NCBI GenBank assembly: GCA_963642705.1
Contig: CAVIHU010000008.1
Location: 17,464-81,463 of the forward strand
Length of the DNA: 64,000 bases
DNA from: UBA11524 sp963642705
Lineage (GTDB): Bacteria > Bacillota > Clostridia > Christensenellales > Aristaeellaceae
Reading direction: 5' to 3'
Numbering within the stretch: position 1 is the first letter of the stretch; each line of letters starts with the position of its first letter. Position numbers and translations under genes: made by a program. The notes under the pieces are model-generated. The model had not been told where the DNA came from, did no database searches, and saw only the letters and a program-made list of their open reading frames with translations. Below, piece after piece: positions 8,963 to 16,322 of the stretch.

Positions 8963-10180
8963 TCAATGTATCGGCATTTTCACAACAAACGTTGTCCCAT
9001 CTGCTTCATTGCTGAGCACCTGCACGGTGCCGTTATGCATTTCAACGATTTTTTTTGCAATGGACAGGCCGAGACCAAAGCCTTTGGTTGTACGGGTGGC
9101 ATCTCCGCGATAAAAGCGGTCGAACACGTGGGGGAGGGATTCGGCAGAAATGGGGGTGCCTGTATTGTTGACGCGAAGCTCACAGCGGTCTTGCTTTTGA
9201 GCAAGCGTCACCGTGACTTTTTTTTCATCGCCCGCGTATTTGATGGCGTTGTCCAGCAAAATCATCATTAGCTGACGGATGTGCGTTTCACTGCAGGCAG
9301 CTGTTATATTTTCCTTGATGTCGCTGCTTAGCGTCACGCCGCTTTCAAAGGCCATCGGTTCGATGGTCATGATGGTTTTTTCCAGCATTTCAGAAAGATT
9401 GACCTTTGAAAAGACGGTTGTCGGCTGTTCATCCTCGGTGCGTGCCAGCAGCAGCATTTCTTCCACTAACTTGCGCATCTGCTGGGCTTCCTCCTGCGTG
9501 CTTTCAAGCCAGCCCTCGCAGTCCTCAATGGTTTTCTGTTTGTTTTTTTGCAGGATGGAGAGGTTGGCAAGAATCACAGTCAGGGGCGTTTTTAATTCGT
9601 GGCTTGCATCGGCAATAAAATTACGCTGGGCATCCCAGGCGCTTTGAACAGGCTTGGTTAATTGGCGGGACAGCGGCAATGCAACAACGGCGAAGAGCAG
9701 GAGAAGAAGCACAGGAATCAACAGCAGCGAATAAAAAAGCTGCTGTTTTTGTTGTGCCGTATCCTCTGCTATGCTGATGAAGGTCACGCGGGAATAGCCA
9801 TCGGCATCCTTACGGACGAGATAGCGCACCTGTTGCTCACGCAAAAGCCCGCTGGTTCGTCCGCTGCGCAGAGCCTTTTCAGCGTCACGAGTTGCCTCTT
9901 GCTCGCTGATTTCATAGGCATATCGATAAACGGAGGTCACGTTGCCATCAGGGTCAAAGCGTACAGCAAAAAAAGGCGTATCGGCGGAATTGCGTTCCGT
10001 CTGTTCCTCGGTGTAGCGGTGCGTCATGGGCTTTAACGCGGCGCTGCGCAGGCTTTGCTTTTGACGCTCCATTGTCTGCTGGGCGTTGATCATGCTCATA
10101 CAGGCGATGACACCGACAATCAGCACAAGAAAGACTGTCATGAGCATCAGCACAATGCGGCGGCGGAGTTTTTTCAGCAT
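8963..10180 (-). CDS. Sensor histidine kinase (two-component system)
   Basis: A 405-residue membrane kinase. A first membrane segment (about residues 9-31) and a second (about 147-170) frame a short extracellular sensor. The HisKA domain has the phospho-acceptor motif ADASHELKTPLTV near residue 200. The HATPase domain has its N box (LLDNAIKYA) and GLGLSIAKKIVEMH. It autophosphorylates on His and passes the phosphate to the neighbouring OmpR-type regulator. The start codon overlaps the regulator stop by one base (TAATG) behind GGAGGAAAGC, so the two are translationally coupled. The ligand is unknown; the divergent envelope operon and a four-repeat regulator box suggest a wall or polysaccharide signal. 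Confidence 0.92.
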   Translation of the reverse strand: MLKKLRRRIVLMLMTVFLVLIVGVIACMSMINAQQTMERQKQSLRSAALKPMTHRYTEEQTERNSADTPFFAVRFDPDGNVTSVYRYAYEISEQEATRDAEKALRSGRTSGLLREQQVRYLVRKDADGYSRVTFISIAEDTAQQKQQLFYSLLLIPVLLLLLFAVVALPLSRQLTKPVQSAWDAQRNFIADASHELKTPLTVILANLSILQKNKQKTIEDCEGWLESTQEEAQQMRKLVEEMLLLARTEDEQPTTVFSKVNLSEMLEKTIMTIEPMAFESGVTLSSDIKENITAACSETHIRQLMMILLDNAIKYAGDEKKVTVTLAQKQDRCELRVNNTGTPISAESLPHVFDRFYRGDATRTTKGFGLGLSIAKKIVEMHNGTVQVLSNEADGTTFVVKMPIH

Positions 10181-10854
10181 TATGTGCTTTCCTCCAATCG
10201 GTAGCCTACCTTGCGCAAAGTGGCAATGGTCGTGCTGCTTTTAAGATAACTCAGCTTTTTGCGCAGGAAGGAAATATACGCTTCCACACAGTTGTCACCC
10301 GCCTCGGTTGCCATGTCCCATGCCCGCAGCAAAAGCTCATCCTTAGATAAATACCGTTCCGTGTTGTTCATCATCAGCCGCATGATTTGATATTCTCTGC
10401 TGCTTAGCTGAATGTTTCGTTCATTGCAGCACAGGAAATGTGTCTCTGTGCTCAACCGCAAATCGAAAACGGTGATTTCATCCGCCGCTGCATTGTCCCC
10501 ACGCCGAAGCAGGGCACGAATCCGCGCCAAAAGCTCCTCCGGCTCAAAGGGCTTGGTCAGATAGTCGTCCGCGCCTGCGTCAAGGCCGTTCACCTTATCG
10601 GCAATGGAGGATTTCGCCGTCAACATCAGCACCGGTACACGGCATTGCTTTTGCCGCATTGATTTTACAACGGAAAAGCCGTCCATGCCCGGCAGCATCA
10701 CATCCAGAACGATTAAATCATAAGCGCCGCTCAGCGCATAATGCAGCCCGTCATCCCCTGTATAGACAGCGGTGACTTCATAGCCTGCTTCCGTCAGAAT
10801 ATGCTGAAGCGCCTTGGCCAACCTGCGTTCATCTTCGACAATTAAAACCTTCAT
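10180..10854 (-). CDS. OmpR/PhoB-family response regulator
   Basis: A 224-residue regulator starting MKVLIVEDE. The chosen ATG at 10854 has AGGAGGAC directly upstream; a longer frame back to 10905 has no such site. The receiver domain shows acidic residues at 8-9, the phospho-acceptor Asp at residue 51 (LIVLDVMLPG), Thr in LMLTAK and Lys at 101 (YLTKPF). The C-terminal winged helix contains LSSREYQIMRLMM and a VEAYISFLRKKL recognition helix. Such proteins bind tandem direct repeats spaced by 11 bp as dimers. Exactly such repeats lie upstream of the divergent operon at 10920-10959. Confidence 0.93.
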   Translation of the reverse strand: MKVLIVEDERRLAKALQHILTEAGYEVTAVYTGDDGLHYALSGAYDLIVLDVMLPGMDGFSVVKSMRQKQCRVPVLMLTAKSSIADKVNGLDAGADDYLTKPFEPEELLARIRALLRRGDNAAADEITVFDLRLSTETHFLCCNERNIQLSSREYQIMRLMMNNTERYLSKDELLLRAWDMATEAGDNCVEAYISFLRKKLSYLKSSTTIATLRKVGYRLEEST

Positions 10855-10882
10855 GCTGTCCTCCTGCGTTGTGCTCTTCCAC

Positions 10883-10911
10883 ATTATAACATAGGCAAAA
10901 GTCATTGTAAA
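10883..10911 (-). promoter_or_regulatory. Promoter of the two-component operon
   Basis: On the minus strand TTTACA and TATAAT are 17 bases apart. The -35 region lies nine bases from the CTGAAA box, so the regulator could also act on its own promoter. Confidence 0.65.
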
Positions 10912-10919
10912 TCATGAGG

Positions 10920-10959
10920 CTGAAAGAAACCTGAAAGCGTATTTTCAGTTTTTTTTCAG
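10920..10959. promoter_or_regulatory. Four-repeat response-regulator box
   Basis: The stretch reads CTGAAA-N5-CTGAAA-N6-TTTCAG-N5-TTTCAG. The two halves are direct repeats with 11-base periodicity, and the halves are inverted relative to each other. It is followed at 10970-10975 by TATGAT, with no good -35 hexamer, which fits an activator sitting on the -35 region of the operon at 11026. Eleven-base direct repeats are the known geometry of OmpR/PhoB-family sites. Confidence 0.65.
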
Positions 10960-11025
10960 AAAGGAACTGTATGATGGTTATGGGTGTTGCGCCAAGAGTC
11001 ATCGCCCATGAAAGGATGAAACACT

Positions 11026-13422
11026 TTGAAACGATTGGTATGGATACTCCTGATGATCACTTCCCTGTGCCTTTTTCTGCCCGCGGAGGCGGCTTCGCCC
11101 GATGTTTCCGTCTATTGTCAGGCGGAAAACAGGAAACCCGTCAAACCGGAGGAATGCAGCACAACGATCCAATTGCAGGATGGCGTGAACACCATTTCAA
11201 AAGCCGGAACCTATCTCGTGCAGGGGAGCTGCGTTGGTCAGCTCATCATCAATGCACCGGACGCGGAGGTAAAACTGCTTTTGAGCAATATCGGCATCAC
11301 TTCTCCGGACGGCCCTGCTGTACATATTCAGGCGGCTGATAAGATTGTAATGACTTTGGCTGACGGAACCCAAAACATGCTGGCAGACAGTCCGGTTTAT
11401 TCTCTGCCTGATGGCGAGGATGAACCAAACGCCGCTCTCTTTTCCAAGGCGGATTTGTTTTTGAACGGGACTGGGACATTGCAAATCACCGCGCAATATC
11501 AGGACGGTCTTGTCAGCAAGGACAGCCTGACGATTGCCGATGCCAATATCGTGATTGAAAGCAAAGGGGATGCCATTCGCGGCAAGGATTCTGTCCTGCT
11601 CTGTTACGCAACGATTTCTGCCGCCGCAGGGGATGACGGCATCAAATCTACCAATGATAAGGATGCGGAACGCGGCTGGATTTATACCTTGGGCAGCAAT
11701 GTGACCATCATCGCCCAGAAGGACGGTCTTCAAGCTGAAACCGATCTCTATCTGAACGGTGGAATTTACAACATCACATCCGGCGGCGGATGCTTGCCTG
11801 AATATAGGCAGGAATTGACTGCCCCTGTTCGCAAGGCTGACCAGGCTGCCCAAGCCAGCACAGAGGAAACGGCGGTGGATGAGACGAATGCCGAAAGCTG
11901 CAAGGGCATGAAGGCAAAGAATATTCAGGCACTGGCTGGCATATTCAATATCAGCAGCCGTGACGATGCGATACACGCCAATGGGAGCATCACGATTTCG
12001 GATGGCTATTTTGAACTGTCCAGCAATGATGACGGCATTCATGCGGATGATACCTTCACCATGAACGGCGGCGAAATCGTCATCACAGAAAGCTATGAGG
12101 GGATCGAGGCGATTCATATCCTGTTCATAGACGGAAAAACGGATGTTACCGCCATTGACGATGGCTGGAATGCCGCTTCCAAAGCCGTCTCTGAGGCAGA
12201 AAGCGGACACCGCAGGAAAAGCCACAACTTTGATATCACCGTTTCCGGCGGCGAACATCACATTTTGGCCGGTGCGGATGCGATTGACTCTAACGGCAAC
12301 ATCCTTATTACAGGCGGCATCACCTATGCGGCCAGCAGTAACGAGATGAAGGAAGTGGCGATTGATTATCCTGAAATTTGCGAATGCAGAATGACCGGCG
12401 GTATTTTGGTTGCATCGGGCGGCTACGGCAAGAACACGCAGACATTCAATCAGATGGAGAATCAAGCCTGTGTCACCCTGAAATGGAAGGAACAGCAGCC
12501 GAGCGGCACGGACATCACCTTGCTTGTGGATGAGCAAGAGGTGTTGAATTTTGCTCCCGCGGCGGCGTTTAAGAGCATCATCGTCAGTGCGCCAGCGCTT
12601 CAGGTCGGGAAAAAGCTGACTGTTCTGACGAATGCAGAGCAGACGAACAGCCGTCAAATCAGCGAGGATATTCAATTTTTTCCGATTTCGCAAGGCAGGA
12701 AAACCGGAAAGCAGCAGGTAAATAATAATACAGAGGTCTCGGTCACGGCAGAAACGATATGTAACGCCTATGGCACTATGACTGCGAACCCTGCCGTCGG
12801 CAATACGCTGGGTTATTGGCTCTACACGCCGAACAATGTGGGCAATGAAGCGCTTCCGTTGATTGTTTATCTGCACGGGGGCAGCGGGAAGGGCAACGAC
12901 CTCACGCTCATTACGCAGGCAGATGGTTTCCCGAAATATGTGCAGGAGGGCAAGCTGGGCGACCTCCGCGCTTATGTCCTCATCCCGCAATGCCCAAGCG
13001 ACAAGAACGGTTGGCAAAGCATCAGCGAACAGGTTTTTGCGCTGATCGATTCCATTTGCATCAATCCTTCGATTAATGGAGGACGCGTGATTTTGACAGG
13101 CCACAGCATGGGCGGCACAGGCACATGGACGTTGGCATCGCTTGAGCCGGAACGGTTTTCCTGCATTGTTCCCATGAGCGGCAGTGTGCAGTTTGTACAA
13201 AAGAATCAAGACGCACTATCCAAGCTGCCTATTTGGGTGTTTGTTGCGGAGAACGATAAAATCGTTGATCCGACCTCATCAACCGATTTTGTGTCGGCGT
13301 TAAACGCTGTTAATCCAAAGGCAAAATATACTTGCTTTGAAAATGCCGGTCACAGAGATGTTCCGGCGCTGGCATGGCTGAACGAGGAATTGGGACTGTT
13401 GGATTGGATGCTGTCACAATAA
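11026..13422 (+). CDS. Secreted carbohydrate-binding beta-helix protein fused to an alpha/beta-hydrolase
   Basis: A 798-residue protein with a signal peptide ending near AEAAS. Residues about 30-500 are runs of short beta-strands with repeated GDDGI, DDAIHANG, DDGIHADD and ADAIDSNG turns, as in Cthe_2159-like carbohydrate-binding proteins (calcium-rich parallel beta-helix). Residues about 570-798 form an alpha/beta-hydrolase with an oxyanion LPLIVYLHGG, nucleophile elbow GHSMGG, an Asp near FVAENDKIVDPT and a His in ENAGHRD. A plausible role is binding a polysaccharide and cleaving ester groups from it outside the cell. The start is a TTG behind AAAGGA; the ATG in the same frame further up meets a stop after three codons. 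It is the first gene of the operon next to the regulator box. Confidence 0.8.
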   Translation: MKRLVWILLMITSLCLFLPAEAASPDVSVYCQAENRKPVKPEECSTTIQLQDGVNTISKAGTYLVQGSCVGQLIINAPDAEVKLLLSNIGITSPDGPAVHIQAADKIVMTLADGTQNMLADSPVYSLPDGEDEPNAALFSKADLFLNGTGTLQITAQYQDGLVSKDSLTIADANIVIESKGDAIRGKDSVLLCYATISAAAGDDGIKSTNDKDAERGWIYTLGSNVTIIAQKDGLQAETDLYLNGGIYNITSGGGCLPEYRQELTAPVRKADQAAQASTEETAVDETNAESCKGMKAKNIQALAGIFNISSRDDAIHANGSITISDGYFELSSNDDGIHADDTFTMNGGEIVITESYEGIEAIHILFIDGKTDVTAIDDGWNAASKAVSEAESGHRRKSHNFDITVSGGEHHILAGADAIDSNGNILITGGITYAASSNEMKEVAIDYPEICECRMTGGILVASGGYGKNTQTFNQMENQACVTLKWKEQQPSGTDITLLVDEQEVLNFAPAAAFKSIIVSAPALQVGKKLTVLTNAEQTNSRQISEDIQFFPISQGRKTGKQQVNNNTEVSVTAETICNAYGTMTANPAVGNTLGYWLYTPNNVGNEALPLIVYLHGGSGKGNDLTLITQADGFPKYVQEGKLGDLRAYVLIPQCPSDKNGWQSISEQVFALIDSICINPSINGGRVILTGHSMGGTGTWTLASLEPERFSCIVPMSGSVQFVQKNQDALSKLPIWVFVAENDKIVDPTSSTDFVSALNAVNPKAKYTCFENAGHRDVPALAWLNEELGLLDWMLSQ

Positions 13423-13441
13423 TGCATAGGAGGGTATTCTT

Positions 13442-14326
13442 TTGAAAAAGATCTGTATTCGTTGCGGCATTGCTTACGGACTTGCGATCCTCGCATTCAC
13501 GGTGTATCTGCTTCTGGACACCTTTGTTATCGCGCGCACATATTCCGTTGCTGAAAGCGAGAATGCCGCCAAGGAAAAAACAGAGCTAACCTTTGTCGGG
13601 CTTCTCCATGAATACGACGATGGCGACATTGCCGTGACCGTATCAGCCTATCGCGGTTTTGATTCGGATATTTATGTGGCGGAAATTCAGCTTTCTTCTT
13701 CATCGCAGCTCAAAACGGCGCTGGCGAACGACTTATACGGGAAAAACATCAAGGAGCAGCCGTCTGTAATGGCAGAGAGAAACAATGCTATTCTTGCTGT
13801 CAACGGCGATTATTACGGGGCGCAGGAAAGAGGCTATGTCCTGCGCAACGGCGTGATTTACCGCACAACCCGATCAAACGACCGGGAGGATTTGGTGATC
13901 TATCAGGATGGCACCTTTGGCATCATCAACGAGCAGGAGGTGGCACTGCAAACCGTGCAGGATGACGGCGCTGCTCAGGTGCTTTCGTTTGGTCCCGCGT
14001 TGATTGAAAACGGCGAAATCACCGTCACGCAAAACGAGCTGCGCGGCAAGGATAAGACGCGCAACCCGCGCACCGCCATCGGCTGTGCGGATGACCTGCA
14101 TTACTTTTTCGTCGTGGTTGATGGCCGTACGGACGAAAGCGATGGCTTGACGATTTGGGAATTGGCCGAGGTGATGAACTGCTTCGATGTCGAAATCGCT
14201 TATAATTTGGATGGCGGCGGCTCGTCCTGCATGATTTTTCAGGGTGAAACCGTGAATAACCCGACTGCTACCGGCAATAAATTCAAAGAACGCGAGGTGA
14301 GCGATATTGTCTATGTCGGGCGGTGA
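13442..14326 (+). CDS. Phosphodiester glycosidase family protein (NAGPA domain)
   Basis: A 294-residue protein with one N-terminal membrane segment (about residues 10-30) that acts as anchor or uncleaved signal, followed by an extracellular domain. AVNGDYYG, GFGPALI-like FGPALIENGEI, NPRTAIG and NLDGGGSSCM are the signature blocks of the NAGPA family, named after the enzyme that uncovers mannose-6-phosphate. Bacterial members are linked to exopolysaccharide or teichoic-acid glycophosphodiesters. It starts at TTG behind AGGAGGG. It lies 19 bases after the binding/esterase fusion gene and overlaps the next gene, so all three act in one envelope-associated operon. Confidence 0.85.
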   Translation: MKKICIRCGIAYGLAILAFTVYLLLDTFVIARTYSVAESENAAKEKTELTFVGLLHEYDDGDIAVTVSAYRGFDSDIYVAEIQLSSSSQLKTALANDLYGKNIKEQPSVMAERNNAILAVNGDYYGAQERGYVLRNGVIYRTTRSNDREDLVIYQDGTFGIINEQEVALQTVQDDGAAQVLSFGPALIENGEITVTQNELRGKDKTRNPRTAIGCADDLHYFFVVVDGRTDESDGLTIWELAEVMNCFDVEIAYNLDGGGSSCMIFQGETVNNPTATGNKFKEREVSDIVYVGR

Positions 14327-14729
14327 TGCGCGGTTGTGTGCAGCAAAAATTGCACTGGTTTATTTGATTGTCACAGCGTTGTGCGCAATATTGGGTGCCG
14401 TTTATGAATTATTCAGCTATGAGGTGTATTCGTATTTCATGCTCTATGCCTTTGCTTTTCCATTGTGCGGTGCCTTCCTGTACCTGATTTATACCCTGCT
14501 TCCGGAAAGCTCCCTTCCGGGATGTTTTGACCGTCTGCTCGGACACGCCGGCATCGCAACCCTGACCATCGGCAGCTTCATGACCGGCGTGCTGGAAATA
14601 TACGGGACAACGAACCTGCTGGTGATGACATATTGGATCCTCGGCGGTGTGCTTCTCCTTGGCGCAGCTTTGAGAGGGTGGGACGATCTGCTTTTAAGGC
14701 GACACCGCACCATTCGGCGGAGCCGCTGA
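14313..14729 (+). CDS. Small integral membrane protein of unknown function
   Basis: About 138 residues with four hydrophobic segments: IALVYLIVTALCAILG, YFMLYAFAFPLCGAFLYLIY, IATLTIGSFMTGV and LVMTYWILGGVLLLGAAL. The start overlaps the end of the glycosidase gene; TTG at 14307 is an alternative, also within reach of the GAGGTGAGC site. The last ten or so codons (LRRHRTIRRSR) are encoded by the left end of a dispersed repeat, which also supplies the stop. The natural C-terminus may therefore have been replaced. No family was recognised. Confidence 0.7.
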   Translation: MSGGDARLCAAKIALVYLIVTALCAILGAVYELFSYEVYSYFMLYAFAFPLCGAFLYLIYTLLPESSLPGCFDRLLGHAGIATLTIGSFMTGVLEIYGTTNLLVMTYWILGGVLLLGAALRGWDDLLLRRHRTIRRSR

Positions 14730-14847
14730 ATGTGCCTTTTGCGCCATTTGACGCGGCGAAATAAACTTCATTTTGCCGATTTGCCCTTGCATCCGGCATA
14801 AAATTAACGATGCATCGTGCCATCTCATTTGTGCGGCATTGCCTTAA
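14694..14847. repeat. Dispersed palindromic repeat (copy 4 of 6), overlapping a gene end
   Basis: About 154 bp with ends TTAAGGCGACACCGCACCATTC and TTTGTGCGGCATTGCCTTAA, forming an imperfect terminal inverted repeat. The central CTTGCAGAAATC palindrome of other copies is deleted. Its left 36 bases are translated as the C-terminus of the membrane protein. Confidence 0.75.
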
Positions 14848-14855
14848 CAACCAAA

Positions 14856-14906
14856 TCAAAAGCCCCTTTGCCGATGCTCGGATAGCGTATTGGCAAAGGG
14901 GATTTG
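14856..14906. terminator. Terminator between convergent operons
   Basis: AAAGCCCCTTTGCC pairs with GGCAAAGGGGATTT around a 19-base loop. A-rich and T-rich flanks make it usable in both directions, and it lies 30 bases after the pgmB stop. Confidence 0.75.
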
Positions 14907-14936
14907 CTGGAAATGCAGGAATCTGATCTGCGGCGA

Positions 14937-15578
14937 TTAGGACCTGGCGATGCTCAGCAGCTCTGAAAAGGTTTGCAGATGGTAGGCGGCGAGCGGGTCA
15001 TTTTTTGCATCGCCCATCGCGGCGCAGTCAAAGCCGCCGCTGACAGCCGCCTGTACGCCGGCATGCGCATCCTCCACGACCAGACAGTCGGCAGGGGAGA
15101 GATGAAGCATCGATGCTGCCGTTAGAAACACCTCAGGGTCAGGCTTGGAACGGGTAATGCAGTTGCCGTCTGCCACAGCATCGAAGAAGCCGGAGAGACC
15201 GATGCGCGACAGAATGAAGGGCGTGTTTCTGCTGCTGGAGCCAATCGCCAGCAGCAGCCCCTCTTCCCGAAGGACATTCAGCGTACGGCGGACATCTGCG
15301 GAAAGATCGGCGGGGGTCATATTGCGCAGCAGCTGGCGGTAGCGCTCGTTCTTTTCCTCGGCAAAGGCGGCTTTCTCCTCGTCAGTGTAGGAATGGTCTG
15401 CCTTTTCCAGGATGATTTCGAGGCTCGTCATCCGGCTTACACCGCGCAGCAGGTTGTTTCTCTCGCGGTCAAATGGGATGCCCAGACGGTCGGCAAGCGC
15501 TTTCCATGCCTGATAGTGATATTCATCAGTTGAGCAAATGACACCGTCCAAATCGAAGATAATGCCCTGATAATGCAT
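14937..15578 (-). CDS. pgmB: HAD-family beta-phosphoglucomutase
   Basis: A 213-residue HAD phosphatase-fold protein. Motif I FDLDGVICSTDEYH carries the nucleophile Asp and the acid/base Asp. The cap region has LRGVSRMTSLEIIL, typical of beta-phosphoglucomutase. Motif II is AIGSSSRNT, the Lys motif SKPDPEVFL, and motif III VVEDAHAGVQAA. The enzyme converts beta-glucose-1-phosphate to glucose-6-phosphate, usually after a disaccharide phosphorylase. The start at 15578 has TAAGGAGG upstream; a longer open frame to 15740 lacks a site and overlaps the DUF554 gene. No phosphorylase is present in the cluster, so its substrate source is not evident here. Confidence 0.87.
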   Translation of the reverse strand: MHYQGIIFDLDGVICSTDEYHYQAWKALADRLGIPFDRERNNLLRGVSRMTSLEIILEKADHSYTDEEKAAFAEEKNERYRQLLRNMTPADLSADVRRTLNVLREEGLLLAIGSSSRNTPFILSRIGLSGFFDAVADGNCITRSKPDPEVFLTAASMLHLSPADCLVVEDAHAGVQAAVSGGFDCAAMGDAKNDPLAAYHLQTFSELLSIARS

Positions 15579-15589
15579 CTGTATCCTCC

Positions 15590-16309
15590 TTAAAGCCCTG
15601 AAAGCAGCGGCAGAACCGCGCTTGTCCACGTTGCACTGATGAACCAGACAAGCATCATTGCCGGAATCATGTCGGCAATGGGGAAGAACCTGATTTTGGC
15701 GATGCGCAGTCCGGTCGCGAGCATGATGAGTCCGCCGCATGCCTTGAAATCATTCACCATGGATGCGGTGGTCAAGGGAACGATCAGCCTGGCGCAATAG
15801 AACAGCACCAGGAAAACTACGCATTGCGGCACGGCAACGAGTGCCATCACCCGACCGAGATTGCATGCGAAAATCATTGCAGTGAAAAAATCCAGAACGG
15901 ATTTGGCGATGAGAATGGAATGGTCGCCGTTCATTCCGGCAATGATGGCGCCGTATATGCCGGTGCCGCTGGCGCAGAAGAGGACGATGGCGGTTACCAG
16001 CAGGGATGCAGTAGATTCATCCATGGCGGCGGAACCGGGAATGAGGCGCTGCATTGCCGCGCCTGCATGATGGATGCGTTGCTCCAGATGGCGGACAACG
16101 CCGAGCATCGTGCCAATGATGAGCGAAAGCACAACGGCAGGCATGTTCTGCATGAGCACGATGGCGCTGATGCCGATGCCCATGGAGCAAATGCCGAAGA
16201 CGAGATTCAGCTTTTCCTTGAGCTCTGTAGTCATTTTCTGGCCGAAAACGGCGCCGGCAAGTCCGCCGAATGCAACGGACAGGCAATTGATGATTACGCC
16301 GACTGGCAT
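15590..16309 (-). CDS. DUF554 family membrane protein (YdfK-like)
   Basis: A 239-residue, very hydrophobic protein beginning MPVGVIINCLSVAFGGLAGA, with about seven membrane segments and the typical GICSMGIGISAI and GTMLGVV blocks of DUF554. Its function is not established in any organism known to me; a transport role is often assumed. The start at 16309 has a GGAGGTG site. It lies 11 bases upstream of pgmB and 13 downstream of the GH3 gene, inside a five-gene minus-strand operon. Confidence 0.85.
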   Translation of the reverse strand: MPVGVIINCLSVAFGGLAGAVFGQKMTTELKEKLNLVFGICSMGIGISAIVLMQNMPAVVLSLIIGTMLGVVRHLEQRIHHAGAAMQRLIPGSAAMDESTASLLVTAIVLFCASGTGIYGAIIAGMNGDHSILIAKSVLDFFTAMIFACNLGRVMALVAVPQCVVFLVLFYCARLIVPLTTASMVNDFKACGGLIMLATGLRIAKIRFFPIADMIPAMMLVWFISATWTSAVLPLLSGL

Positions 16310-16322
16310 AACAGCACCTCCG

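Noticed and set aside
11197..13209. Long open frame (670 codons) antisense to the carbohydrate-binding/esterase gene
   Set aside because: It has no family motif or Shine-Dalgarno site and mirrors the codon bias of the plus-strand gene, which has signal peptide and catalytic motifs.
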